This document shows positions 10,733-17,273 of a DNA stretch of 17,771 nt, piece by piece. This DNA comes from an uncultured Solirubrobacterales bacterium. Its GTDB lineage: Bacteria; Actinomycetota; Thermoleophilia; Solirubrobacterales; Solirubrobacteraceae. The stretch lies in the NCBI GenBank assembly GCA_903959665.1, contig CAJBXY010000087.1, positions 1-17,771 of the forward strand. The letters run 5' to 3'. The position numbers and the translations under genes are program-made. Position 1 is the stretch's first letter. Each line of letters begins with the position of its first letter. The notes under the pieces were generated by a model. The model made no database searches and was not told where the DNA came from. It saw nothing but the letters and a program-made list of their open reading frames with translations.

Positions 10733-12138
10733 GCCGCTGCCGCTTCAGCCGAGAGCGCCAAGAGCTCGTCGATCGAATCCTGCAGCGCGTCGGCGAGAAC
10801 GTCGATGTCGTCCATCTGGTCGTAGTCACCTAGTAGTCCGAAGCTGAGCCCGCCGTCGTAGCTCATGATCGCGATCGCCAGAGCATGGTTGCGCGGCAGG
10901 AAGGCAACGGGCGCGATCGAGAGCAGCCTCGAGCCGCCAACGTAGAGCGGGAACTGCGGCCCGGGAACGTTGGTCACGATCAGGTTGAAGAGGCGCGTTG
11001 AGAAGTTCAGCCGTGAGGCCTGCGCCAGCAGCGTCGGCGGCGCGAAGTTCTGCGCCTCGCTGATCACCTCAGCGCCGAGCGCCTGCTTTGACTCCTTCAG
11101 CCCGTCCATCGACTGGCGAACCATTCCCAGCCGCGCAATCGGATCGTCGATGTAAACCGGAAGCGGCCCGCGCATCGCAGCGATCTGGTTGCCGAACTCG
11201 TGGTGGGCGTCCTTCGGCCGAATCGAAACCGGCACCAGTGCCCGCAGCTCAAGCCCTTCGGTGCGAACGCCGCGCGAGTGAAGCCAGCTCCTAATCGCGC
11301 CGCTTACGACCGTCAGCACGGCATCGTTGACCGTTCCGCCGAGCGCGTTCTTGATCTGCTTGAAATCCTCGAGCTGTGCTTGCACCACGCGAAAGCGCCG
11401 ATGCGGGCCGATCTCAACATTCAGCGGCGTCGCCGGCGCTGCGTTGATTCCCGCCCATGCGACCTCACCGACCCCCTCAATCCCGTCGCGCAGGCCGTCA
11501 AAGACCGCCGCCGGGCTGGCGACCATCTTCGTAAGGCTCTTGACGCTGTCGATCGCCGTGCGCGTGATCCCAAGCGCTCCCGAAGCCAGCAGGTCGGCGT
11601 CGCCGGGCTCGGGGGCGGGCGTCCACGCCTCGTCCGGATGATCAACGACCGTTCCCTCCGGCGAGAGGTCGAAGATCACTGTCGCCAGATCAACGCCCGA
11701 AACGCCGTCGATCATCGCGTGGTGGGTCTTGTTAATCAGCGCCCAGGAATCGTCTTCGAGCCCCTCGATGATCCACATCTCCCAGAGCGGCTTTGAACGG
11801 TCGAGCTGCTGCGAGAAGATCCGTGAGGTCAGCAGCAGCAGCTGCTCCTCGCTGCCTGGGGGTGGGAGCGCCGTGCGGCGGACGTGGTATTCGATGTTGA
11901 AGCTCGGATCGTCAACCCAGACAGGGCGCCCGGTGCGCATCGGCGGCAGCGCGAGCTTTTGGCGGTAGCGCGGCACAAGGTGGAGGCGGCCACGGATCGT
12001 GTCGAGGAACTGATCAAAGTCGGGAACGGGGTTTTCGAACATCGCGACGGCTCCCACGTGCATGTGCGAAGTCGGGCCCTCCTGCTCGAGGAATGACGCA
12101 TCGAGCGCGGTCAATCGGTCAAAGTGTTCCTGAGCCAT
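10726..12138 (-). CDS. WS/DGAT/MGAT family O-acyltransferase (wax ester / triacylglycerol synthase)
   Basis: 470-residue bifunctional wax ester synthase/acyl-CoA:diacylglycerol acyltransferase. It transfers acyl groups from acyl-CoA to fatty alcohol or diacylglycerol at the membrane/lipid-body surface to form storage lipid. The catalytic HHxxxDG motif is HHAMIDG at 139-145 (the second His is the base). It is preceded by the family PLWEMW segment (118-123), and the N-terminus LTALDASFLEQE (9-20) is characteristic. The C-terminal half (WES acyltransferase C-domain, DUF1298-like) contains NVPGPQFPLY and YDGGLSFGLLGDYD. Full length for the family. ATG 12138 lacks an SD, and TATAGA on the minus strand ends 8 nt upstream. 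Such enzymes are abundant in lipid-storing actinobacteria. The gene is divergent from the M28 peptidase and convergent with the DUF59 gene. The exact acceptor cannot be told from sequence. Confidence 0.93.
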   Translation of the reverse strand: MAQEHFDRLTALDASFLEQEGPTSHMHVGAVAMFENPVPDFDQFLDTIRGRLHLVPRYRQKLALPPMRTGRPVWVDDPSFNIEYHVRRTALPPPGSEEQLLLLTSRIFSQQLDRSKPLWEMWIIEGLEDDSWALINKTHHAMIDGVSGVDLATVIFDLSPEGTVVDHPDEAWTPAPEPGDADLLASGALGITRTAIDSVKSLTKMVASPAAVFDGLRDGIEGVGEVAWAGINAAPATPLNVEIGPHRRFRVVQAQLEDFKQIKNALGGTVNDAVLTVVSGAIRSWLHSRGVRTEGLELRALVPVSIRPKDAHHEFGNQIAAMRGPLPVYIDDPIARLGMVRQSMDGLKESKQALGAEVISEAQNFAPPTLLAQASRLNFSTRLFNLIVTNVPGPQFPLYVGGSRLLSIAPVAFLPRNHALAIAIMSYDGGLSFGLLGDYDQMDDIDVLADALQDSIDELLALSAEAAAAQ

Positions 12139-12146
12139 ACTCTGAA

Positions 12147-12152
12147 TCTATA
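12147..12152 (-). promoter_or_regulatory. -10 element of the acyltransferase gene
   Basis: The minus strand reads TATAGA here, 8 nt before ATG 12138 (overlapping alternative TAGATT, 6 nt before). There is no SD in between, so transcription should start at or within a base or two of the start codon. Confidence 0.5.
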
Positions 12153-12160
12153 CCGATCGC

Positions 12161-12173
12161 AGCCAAATTGGCT
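12161..12173. promoter_or_regulatory. Palindromic candidate operator, acyltransferase / peptidase
   Basis: AGCCAA-A-TTGGCT is a perfect 6-bp dyad around one central base in the 76-bp divergent gap. It lies just upstream of the acyltransferase -10, in the spacer/-35 zone. That position and symmetry suit a dimeric repressor site, for example a TetR-type lipid regulator, though no regulator gene is present here. Confidence 0.45.
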
Positions 12174-12214
12174 GTAATTGACGCGAAAGAACCGCCCGCG
12201 CGCCGACTAACCCA

Positions 12215-13219
12215 ATGGAGTCCAAGCCGACAACAGAGCAAGAGAAGCCACCTTCGCGGGGGATCCGAGTCCTCGTGATCGTGCTGCTGGTGCAGTTGCT
12301 CTTCGCCGGTGTGCTGATCTACTTCGCGCTAGCGGGCTGGCCGTGGGTTCCAAATGCCCCGGCCGAAACCGCCCGGCCTGCCGTAGCGGAGCGCTTCCTC
12401 GCCGGGCGGCCTGGGGACCGGGTGCCGACGCCGAGCGTCAACATGTTTGATCGGGACCGAGCCTTCAACCTGCTCCGCCGTCAGGTTGATCGCTATGGCT
12501 GGAGGCCGGCTGGCTCTGCCAGTTCGCGGCGGCTCGCCAAAGAGTTGGCCGGGCGCCTGCCTGCCGGCAGGCTCGAGCCGTTCAAGGCCGCAAAGTTGAC
12601 GCTCAACAACGTCGTCGGCGTGATTCCAGGGCGGCTGCCAGCGATCGTTGTCGGCGCCCACTACGACGTCGAAGCGACGCCGAAAGGCTTTGTCGGCGCA
12701 AACGACGGCGCGGCAGGGACCGCTGCCGTCGTCGAGCTGGCACGGGCGCTCGCAGCGCGGCCGGTTGCCGGGGGCCGCGAGATTCGCTTTGTCCTTTTCG
12801 ATGGTGAGGAGGAGGCGGCCGGTGCGTTCGATTTCAGCAGCGGCGTGATGCGCGGCTCGCGCGCCTACGCACTCCGCCATAGCGGTCAGGTCGCCAGCGT
12901 CGTGCTGCTCGACTACATCGCCAACCGTGGCTTGCAGCTTCCCCGTGAAGCAACCTCAGATCGCCAGCTTTGGGCCAAGCTTCGAGCCGCAGCTGAGCGC
13001 TCCGGAACCGCCGCCAGCTTCCCTGACAGGTCGGGAGCCGCGGTCTGGGACGATCACACGCCGTTTCTCGAGCGCGGAATCGCCGCTATCGACCTGATTG
13101 ATTTCGAATATCCATGGCGCGACACGCTTGCAGACAATCTCAGCAAAGTTTCGCGGCGGGCTCTCGACGTGACGGGAGAAACCGTCTATGCGCTGCTCGA
13201 TCAACTGCGTCGCGGCTAG
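12215..13219 (+). CDS. Membrane-anchored M28 family peptidase / glutaminyl-cyclase-like protein
   Basis: 334 residues: a short charged N-terminus, one hydrophobic anchor at about 18-40, then an extracytoplasmic zinc-hydrolase domain. M28 motifs in order are GAHYD (147-151, His149), GANDGAAGTA (161-170, bridging Asp164), FDGEEE (195-200, general base and ligand Glu198/Glu199), Asp233 in LLDYIA, and WDDHTPF (278-284). The VGAND, DDHxPF and final DTxxDN pattern resembles both M28 aminopeptidases and glutaminyl-peptide cyclotransferases, so either aminopeptidase or pyroglutamate-forming activity is possible. Oddity: the last metal-ligand His (the WHT motif of relatives) appears as Asp303 in PWRDTLADN. 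ATG 12215 has no SD. The stop is 22 bp before ispH. Superfamily is confident; substrate unknown. Confidence 0.85.
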   Translation: MESKPTTEQEKPPSRGIRVLVIVLLVQLLFAGVLIYFALAGWPWVPNAPAETARPAVAERFLAGRPGDRVPTPSVNMFDRDRAFNLLRRQVDRYGWRPAGSASSRRLAKELAGRLPAGRLEPFKAAKLTLNNVVGVIPGRLPAIVVGAHYDVEATPKGFVGANDGAAGTAAVVELARALAARPVAGGREIRFVLFDGEEEAAGAFDFSSGVMRGSRAYALRHSGQVASVVLLDYIANRGLQLPREATSDRQLWAKLRAAAERSGTAASFPDRSGAAVWDDHTPFLERGIAAIDLIDFEYPWRDTLADNLSKVSRRALDVTGETVYALLDQLRRG

Positions 13220-13226
13220 CTCTTCG

Positions 13227-13232
13227 TACACT
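13227..13232 (+). promoter_or_regulatory. -10 element of ispH
   Basis: TACACT sits in the 22-bp gap between the peptidase stop and the ispH GTG, ending 9 nt before the start codon. With no SD present it predicts a leaderless ispH transcript independent of the peptidase gene. The -35 is not evident. Confidence 0.5.
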
Positions 13233-13241
13233 CACGCTTCA

Positions 13242-14201
13242 GTGAACGCTCCAGAGAAGATCCTGCTCGCCGCTCCGCGCGGTTACTGCGCCGGCGTCGA
13301 CCGCGCCGTGCAGTCGGTTGAGCGCGCGCTCGAAGCGCACGGAGCGCCCGTCTACGTGCGCAAGGAGATCGTCCACAACAAGCACGTCGTTGAACAGCTT
13401 CGCGACGCCGGCGCGATCTTCGTTGATGAACTGAACGATTCAATCCCTGAAGGAGCGGTCACCGTCTTCTCGGCTCACGGCGTCGCGCCGTCCGTTCACG
13501 TCGAGGCCGCTGAGCGCAAGCTTCAAACGATCGACGCGACCTGCCCACTGGTCACGAAGGTCCACCGTGAGGCGGTCAAGTTCGCCGAAGACGGCTACAC
13601 GATCATTCTGATCGGCCATGACGGCCATGAAGAGGTTGAAGGGACGATGGGCGAGGCTCCCGACTCGATCGTCCTCGTCGAAACCGTTGCCGACGTTGAC
13701 GCGCTTGAGGTCGATGACCCCGAGAAGCTCGCCTTCATCTCTCAAACGACACTTTCGGTCGACGAGACGAGCATCATCATCGACCGTCTGCGCGAGCGCT
13801 TCCCGTCGATCATCAGTCCCCGCACCGATGACATCTGTTACGCGACAACCAACCGTCAGGCGGCCGTCAAGCAGCTGGCTCCGCTCTGCGAACTGGTGCT
13901 TGTGATCGGTTCGAAGAACTCATCGAACTCCAACCGCCTCGTCGAGGTGGCGCGCGAGCACGGGGCCGAGTCCTACCTGATTGACAACGAGACGCAGGTT
14001 CAGAAAGAGTGGCTCGACGGCGTTGTAACGCTGGGAATCACTTCGGGGGCAAGCGCTCCCGAGGAGCTGGTTCAGCGCCTCGTCGACCTTTTCCGCGCCG
14101 CCGGGACAACCGACGTCGAAGAGTTCACGGTCGTCGAGGAGGACGTCCGTTTCATGTTGCCAAAGGCGATCCGCCAGGCGACGGCAGCGAGCGACGCTTA
14201 A
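13242..14201 (+). CDS. ispH: 4-hydroxy-3-methylbut-2-enyl diphosphate reductase
   Basis: Last enzyme of the MEP isoprenoid pathway: it reduces HMBPP to IPP and DMAPP using a 4Fe-4S cluster in the cytoplasm. 319 residues from GTG 13242, the family's usual length (E. coli about 316). The three cluster cysteines are visible: Cys16 in APRGYCAGVDRAV, Cys101 in IDATCPLVTKVH, and Cys199 in DDICYATTNRQ. Substrate-binding VHNKHVV (His45), SAHGV (His79), GHDGHEEVEGT (His129) and the SKNSSNSNRL motif are also present. An ATG at 13188 would add 18 residues (Cys/Ser-rich, overlapping the peptidase end in another frame) and is unlikely. The GTG is preferred for its position before EKILLAAPRGYCAG and the -10 at 13227-13232. 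It is convergent with the CoA-transferase, and both stops share a TTAA. Presence of IspH implies the organism uses the MEP pathway. Confidence 0.97.
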   Translation: MNAPEKILLAAPRGYCAGVDRAVQSVERALEAHGAPVYVRKEIVHNKHVVEQLRDAGAIFVDELNDSIPEGAVTVFSAHGVAPSVHVEAAERKLQTIDATCPLVTKVHREAVKFAEDGYTIILIGHDGHEEVEGTMGEAPDSIVLVETVADVDALEVDDPEKLAFISQTTLSVDETSIIIDRLRERFPSIISPRTDDICYATTNRQAAVKQLAPLCELVLVIGSKNSSNSNRLVEVAREHGAESYLIDNETQVQKEWLDGVVTLGITSGASAPEELVQRLVDLFRAAGTTDVEEFTVVEEDVRFMLPKAIRQATAASDA

Positions 14202-15334
14202 CTCTCGCTAAGCCAGGCGCGCAGCTCGTCGTTGTGCTCACCGAGTCTTGGTGGGCGCCGCACTGGATCGGCGGGGGTTCGGCTCATGTGGATCGGCGAG
14301 CGCGTTGAGCGGACGCCGTCAAGCTCAACGACGGGGTCGAGCCCAATCTGCTCAGCAAATTCGTATGCCTGGTGGATGTCGTTTACCGGGCCGGCCGGGA
14401 CTCCGGCGGCAATCAGCCGCCGCGACCACTGCTGCGCGTTGTCGGCAGCAAAGAGCTTGCTCAAGAGGCTCGCCAGCTCCTCGGCGTGCTCAACGCGGTC
14501 AGGGTTCGTTAGGAAGCGCTCGTCCTTTGCCAGCTCGGGGCGGCCGAGCTCTTCGCAGCAGCGCGCGAAGATCGCGTCGTTGCCGACGGCCAGCGCCAGC
14601 TCCCCATCGGCAGTCGCGAAGGTCTGATACGGGGCAATTGCGGGATGGGCGTTGCCGGTTCTCGTCGGCATGTGATCGGTGTTGAGGTAGGCGGAGCCGA
14701 GGTTGAGCAGCATCACGAACGCGCTCTCCATCAGGTTCACCTCAACCTTCTGACCCTCGCCGCTGCCGTCGCGCTCCTTCAGCGCTGCGAGCGTGCCAAT
14801 CGTCGCGTAGAGCCCGGTTGTCATGTCGGCGATCGCCGTGCCGGGGCGCATCGCCTCGCCGTCGGGCTCGCCGGTGATTGACATGAAGCCCGACATCGCC
14901 TCAACCAGCAGGTCGTACCCGGGGAAGTCGCGCGCCGCTTCCCCATGTCCGAAGGCACTGATCGAGGTGTAGATCGCGCGCGGGTTGATCTGATGAACCT
15001 GCTCCCAGCCAAGATCGTGATGTTCCATCGTTCCGGGGCGGAATGATTCGAGTACGACGTCGGCGCGGCGGCAGAGTTCGGTCGCGAGTTTGCCGTCCTC
15101 CTCGTCACGCAGATCGAGCGTAATCGAGCGCTTGCCACGGTTGAGGCCGAGGTAGTAAGTCGAGCCTTCGTCGGCGTAAGGCGGGCCCCACTGGCGCGTG
15201 TCGTCGCCGCTGCCAGGCCGTTCAACCTTGATCACCTCGGCGCCGAGGTCGGCGAGAATCTGTCCGCAAGACGGCCCAGCCAAGACGCGGCTGAAATCGG
15301 CGACGAGAATACCTTCTAGTGCGCGACCGCTCAT
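14198..15334 (-). CDS. CaiB/BaiF (class III) CoA-transferase
   Basis: 378-residue family III CoA-transferase, which moves CoA between carboxylic acids through aspartyl-anhydride intermediates. The N-terminus LEGILVADFSRVLAGPSCGQILADLGAEVIKVERP is textbook. RPGTMEHHDLGW (99-110), FGHGEAARDFPGYD (128-141) and QAMSGFM-like VEAMSGFMSITGEPDG (144-159) follow. The catalytic Asp is Asp170 in GTAIADMTTG, and EVNLMESA lies further on. Relatives include formyl-CoA, succinyl-CoA and crotonobetainyl-CoA transferases and alpha-methylacyl-CoA racemase. The small/large domain boundary looks complete, but the substrate cannot be assigned. ATG 15334 has no SD, and minus-strand TATCCT ends 8 nt upstream. It is divergent from the phosphoesterase with only 25 bp between starts and convergent with ispH. 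The neighbours suggest no common pathway. Confidence 0.92.
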   Translation of the reverse strand: MSGRALEGILVADFSRVLAGPSCGQILADLGAEVIKVERPGSGDDTRQWGPPYADEGSTYYLGLNRGKRSITLDLRDEEDGKLATELCRRADVVLESFRPGTMEHHDLGWEQVHQINPRAIYTSISAFGHGEAARDFPGYDLLVEAMSGFMSITGEPDGEAMRPGTAIADMTTGLYATIGTLAALKERDGSGEGQKVEVNLMESAFVMLLNLGSAYLNTDHMPTRTGNAHPAIAPYQTFATADGELALAVGNDAIFARCCEELGRPELAKDERFLTNPDRVEHAEELASLLSKLFAADNAQQWSRRLIAAGVPAGPVNDIHQAYEFAEQIGLDPVVELDGVRSTRSPIHMSRTPADPVRRPPRLGEHNDELRAWLSES

Positions 15335-15342
15335 CGCTAGTC

Positions 15343-15352
15343 AGGATACCCT
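15343..15352. promoter_or_regulatory. Overlapping back-to-back -10 elements, CoA-transferase / phosphoesterase
   Basis: The 25-bp gap between the two start codons holds TATCCT on the minus strand (15348 to 15343, 8 nt before ATG 15334) and TACCCT on the plus strand (15347-15352, 7 nt before GTG 15360). The two hexamers share two base pairs, so the promoters should be mutually exclusive and each -35 region lies inside the opposite gene. The plus-strand hexamer is the weaker match. Confidence 0.5.
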
Positions 15353-15359
15353 CCAAAGC

Positions 15360-16466
15360 GTGCAGACGCTTGTGATATCGGACACTCATATCGGCTCGCG
15401 GCGGCCGGTCGACATCCTCCGCAGGCCCGAGCCGCTGGCAGCGCTCTGCGAAGCGTTGGCCGAGGTCGACCGGCTAGTCCTGCTCGGTGATCTGCTCGAA
15501 CTGCGCCACGGCCCGCTCCATGACGCGCTCGGCGCGGCCAAGCCGATCATTGAAGCGATCGGCTCCGCGCTGCCAAAGGGTTCGGAGGTTGTGATCGCCG
15601 CCGGCAACCATGATTCGGCGCTGGTTGCGCCATGGCTTGCACGGCGCGGCGCGCTGCAGACGCCGCCCCCGTTAGGGCTTGAGACTCGGACCGACGCCAC
15701 CGCATCGCCGGCGACCGAGGCGATCGCTGGCTGGCTTGGCAAGCGCGTCGACTGCACCGTTGCCTACCCGGGGATTTGGTTGCGCGATGACGTTTGGGCA
15801 ACGCACGGGCACTACCTCGACCGGCTGATCACGATCCCAACCTTTGAAAGAATTGTCGCCGGCGCGATGGCGCGAATTGTTGGCAAGCTGCCGGACGAGC
15901 CCGGCGGCGCGACGGCAGAGGATTTTGAGGCTGCTCTCTCACCGGTCTACGCCTGGCTTGATCAGATAGCCAACGGCCGCGCAGCTGGTGGCCGCTGGGC
16001 AACCGGCGCGGCAACCGCAAAGGCGTGGACGCTGCTCTCCGGCGACGGTCGTGCGCCGCTGCGGGGGAAGGCGCTCGCGGCTCTGCTTCCACTTGGGATC
16101 GCTGGAATCAACCTCGCCGGCCTCGGCCCTGTCAGCTCGAAGATCTCAAGCGACGAGCTGCGCCGCTCTGGGCTTGATGCGATGGCTGGTGTAGTCGGCC
16201 TGCTCGGCGTTGAGGCTGATTACGTGATCTTTGGCCACACCCACTGCGCTGGGCCGCTGCCTTGGATGGATCCGGCCGAATGGCTGCTGCCAAGCGGCGC
16301 TCAGATGATCAACAGCGGCTGCTGGACCGACGAGCCGCGAATTAACAGCACCGAGATGGTCAGCCCCTACAGGCCGGGTCGAGGCGTCTTGGTAACCGAT
16401 TCCGGGCCGCCGCAGCAGCTCGTGATCGCCGACGACCTCGGCCAGAGGCCGCAGAGCGGTTTCTAA
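15360..16466 (+). CDS. Calcineurin-like metallophosphoesterase
   Basis: 368 residues from GTG 15360. All metal-binding blocks of the dinuclear metallophosphoesterase fold are present: SDTHIGS with Asp8 and His10, LLGDLLEL with Asp44, AGNHD (81-85), THGHYLD (148-154) and FGHTHCAG (291-298). The set resembles UDP-2,3-diacylglucosamine hydrolase-like or general phosphodiesterases. The middle of the protein (about 155-285) contains an extra helical insert of about 100 residues or more between the THGH and GHTH blocks, larger than in small members. The substrate is unknown. The reading frame stays open 54 codons upstream of the GTG, but those residues overlap the CoA-transferase in antisense and precede the natural beta-strand start QTLVISDTH, so GTG 15360 is used. 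There is no SD; TACCCT lies 7 nt upstream. Its stop overlaps that of the thioredoxin-like gene by 4 bp. Confidence 0.9.
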   Translation: MQTLVISDTHIGSRRPVDILRRPEPLAALCEALAEVDRLVLLGDLLELRHGPLHDALGAAKPIIEAIGSALPKGSEVVIAAGNHDSALVAPWLARRGALQTPPPLGLETRTDATASPATEAIAGWLGKRVDCTVAYPGIWLRDDVWATHGHYLDRLITIPTFERIVAGAMARIVGKLPDEPGGATAEDFEAALSPVYAWLDQIANGRAAGGRWATGAATAKAWTLLSGDGRAPLRGKALAALLPLGIAGINLAGLGPVSSKISSDELRRSGLDAMAGVVGLLGVEADYVIFGHTHCAGPLPWMDPAEWLLPSGAQMINSGCWTDEPRINSTEMVSPYRPGRGVLVTDSGPPQQLVIADDLGQRPQSGF

Positions 16467-17215
16467 ACAGCTGCGGCGGCAAGCCCAGCGCTGAAGCAGG
16501 TTGCGTGAACCGTTAGCGACGGTTCGGCGCTCAGCTCAAGCACGGCGTCGCAGTGCTGGCCGTGATCGATCAGGCGGTGGGCGCCTGCAGAATCGATTTC
16601 GCACGGCTCACCGTTGACGCTTAGAACGCCGCTGCCTTCCGTTACTACCCAGACCTCCCCGGCGCCGTACGGGCCGCAGTAGGCACCAGGCTGATCGGCG
16701 GTTGGAACGACGAGCTCGGCGTCCATGCTGTCGGCGGCGTCGAACAGCGCGGTCGGTGGCTGATCGATCCCGAGCAGCTCCTGGATCGCCGCCTCGGTCT
16801 CCTGATAGCCGCCTTCGCCGTAGTGGACTTCGGTGAGCATTAGCTCTGGGCCGAAGAGGTAGCGGGCAGGCCAGCCGGGGTTGTCGAAGGCACGCCAGTA
16901 TTCAAAATCAGGGTCAAGCAGCACGGCCTGTTCAATCCCGAGCCGCTCGACCGCGGCTTCGATCAGTTCGCGCCGATGCGAAGGCGGGAAGCCGGGGGCG
17001 TGGACGGAGACGATTCGCAGCCCGGCAGGCTCGTAGCGCCGCTGCCACTCTTGGACGTAGCGCAGCGCTCGCAGCGAGCTAGGGCGGCAGAAGTCCCAAA
17101 AATCGATCAGCACCGGCCGCGGGCTCTGTTGCTCAAGCTTCAGCGTGGCAACGTTTATCCAGTCGGCGTCCTTAGGAAAGGATGGCGCGACGATCGTGTC
17201 TGTCGGCGGGCGCAT
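16463..17215 (-). CDS. Thioredoxin-fold protein lacking CxxC, with C-terminal CBM-like domain
   Basis: 250 residues from ATG 17215. Residues about 1-140 match the thioredoxin domain of the DipZ C-terminus and NHL-thioredoxin family: APSFPKDADWINV, PVLIDFWDFC (34-43), RIVSVHAPGF, a VLLDPDFEYWRAF segment and the cis-Pro loop NPGWPARYLFG. The C-terminal part (about 160-250) resembles the small beta-sandwich/CBM-like domain that follows thioredoxin in mycobacterial DipZ (GPYGAGEVWVV, GSGVLSVNG, HRLIDHGQH). The N-terminal CcdA membrane domain of DipZ is absent. Relatives have FWTYCCINC; here the equivalent run is FWDFCRPSS, so both redox cysteines are replaced and only the preceding Cys43 remains. 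A TTG at 17287 or ATG at 17239 would extend it, but the added residues overlap the divergent GNAT gene or its 5' region. Cytoplasmic by absence of a signal. Family firm, function unknown. Confidence 0.8.
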   Translation of the reverse strand: MRPPTDTIVAPSFPKDADWINVATLKLEQQSPRPVLIDFWDFCRPSSLRALRYVQEWQRRYEPAGLRIVSVHAPGFPPSHRRELIEAAVERLGIEQAVLLDPDFEYWRAFDNPGWPARYLFGPELMLTEVHYGEGGYQETEAAIQELLGIDQPPTALFDAADSMDAELVVPTADQPGAYCGPYGAGEVWVVTEGSGVLSVNGEPCEIDSAGAHRLIDHGQHCDAVLELSAEPSLTVHATCFSAGLAAAAV

Positions 17216-17229
17216 GAGCTCGCTCGCGG

Positions 17230-17239
17230 ACGCTAGCAT
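17230..17239. promoter_or_regulatory. Possible overlapping divergent -10 elements, thioredoxin-like / GNAT
   Basis: Within the 58-bp gap, minus-strand TAGCGT (with an upstream TG, extended -10 style) ends 14 nt before ATG 17215, and plus-strand TAGCAT (17234-17239) lies 34 nt before ATG 17274. Both fit TANNNT only loosely; weak evidence. Confidence 0.25.
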
Positions 17240-17273
17240 CGCGGACAGCCGTGCGCCGACCCGAACAAGACCG

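Noticed and set aside
15198..15359. Upstream in-frame extension of the metallophosphoesterase (54 codons)
   Set aside because: It overlaps the CoA-transferase N-terminus in antisense. The residues do not resemble phosphoesterase sequence, and the GTG at 15360 sits directly before the first beta-strand of the fold.
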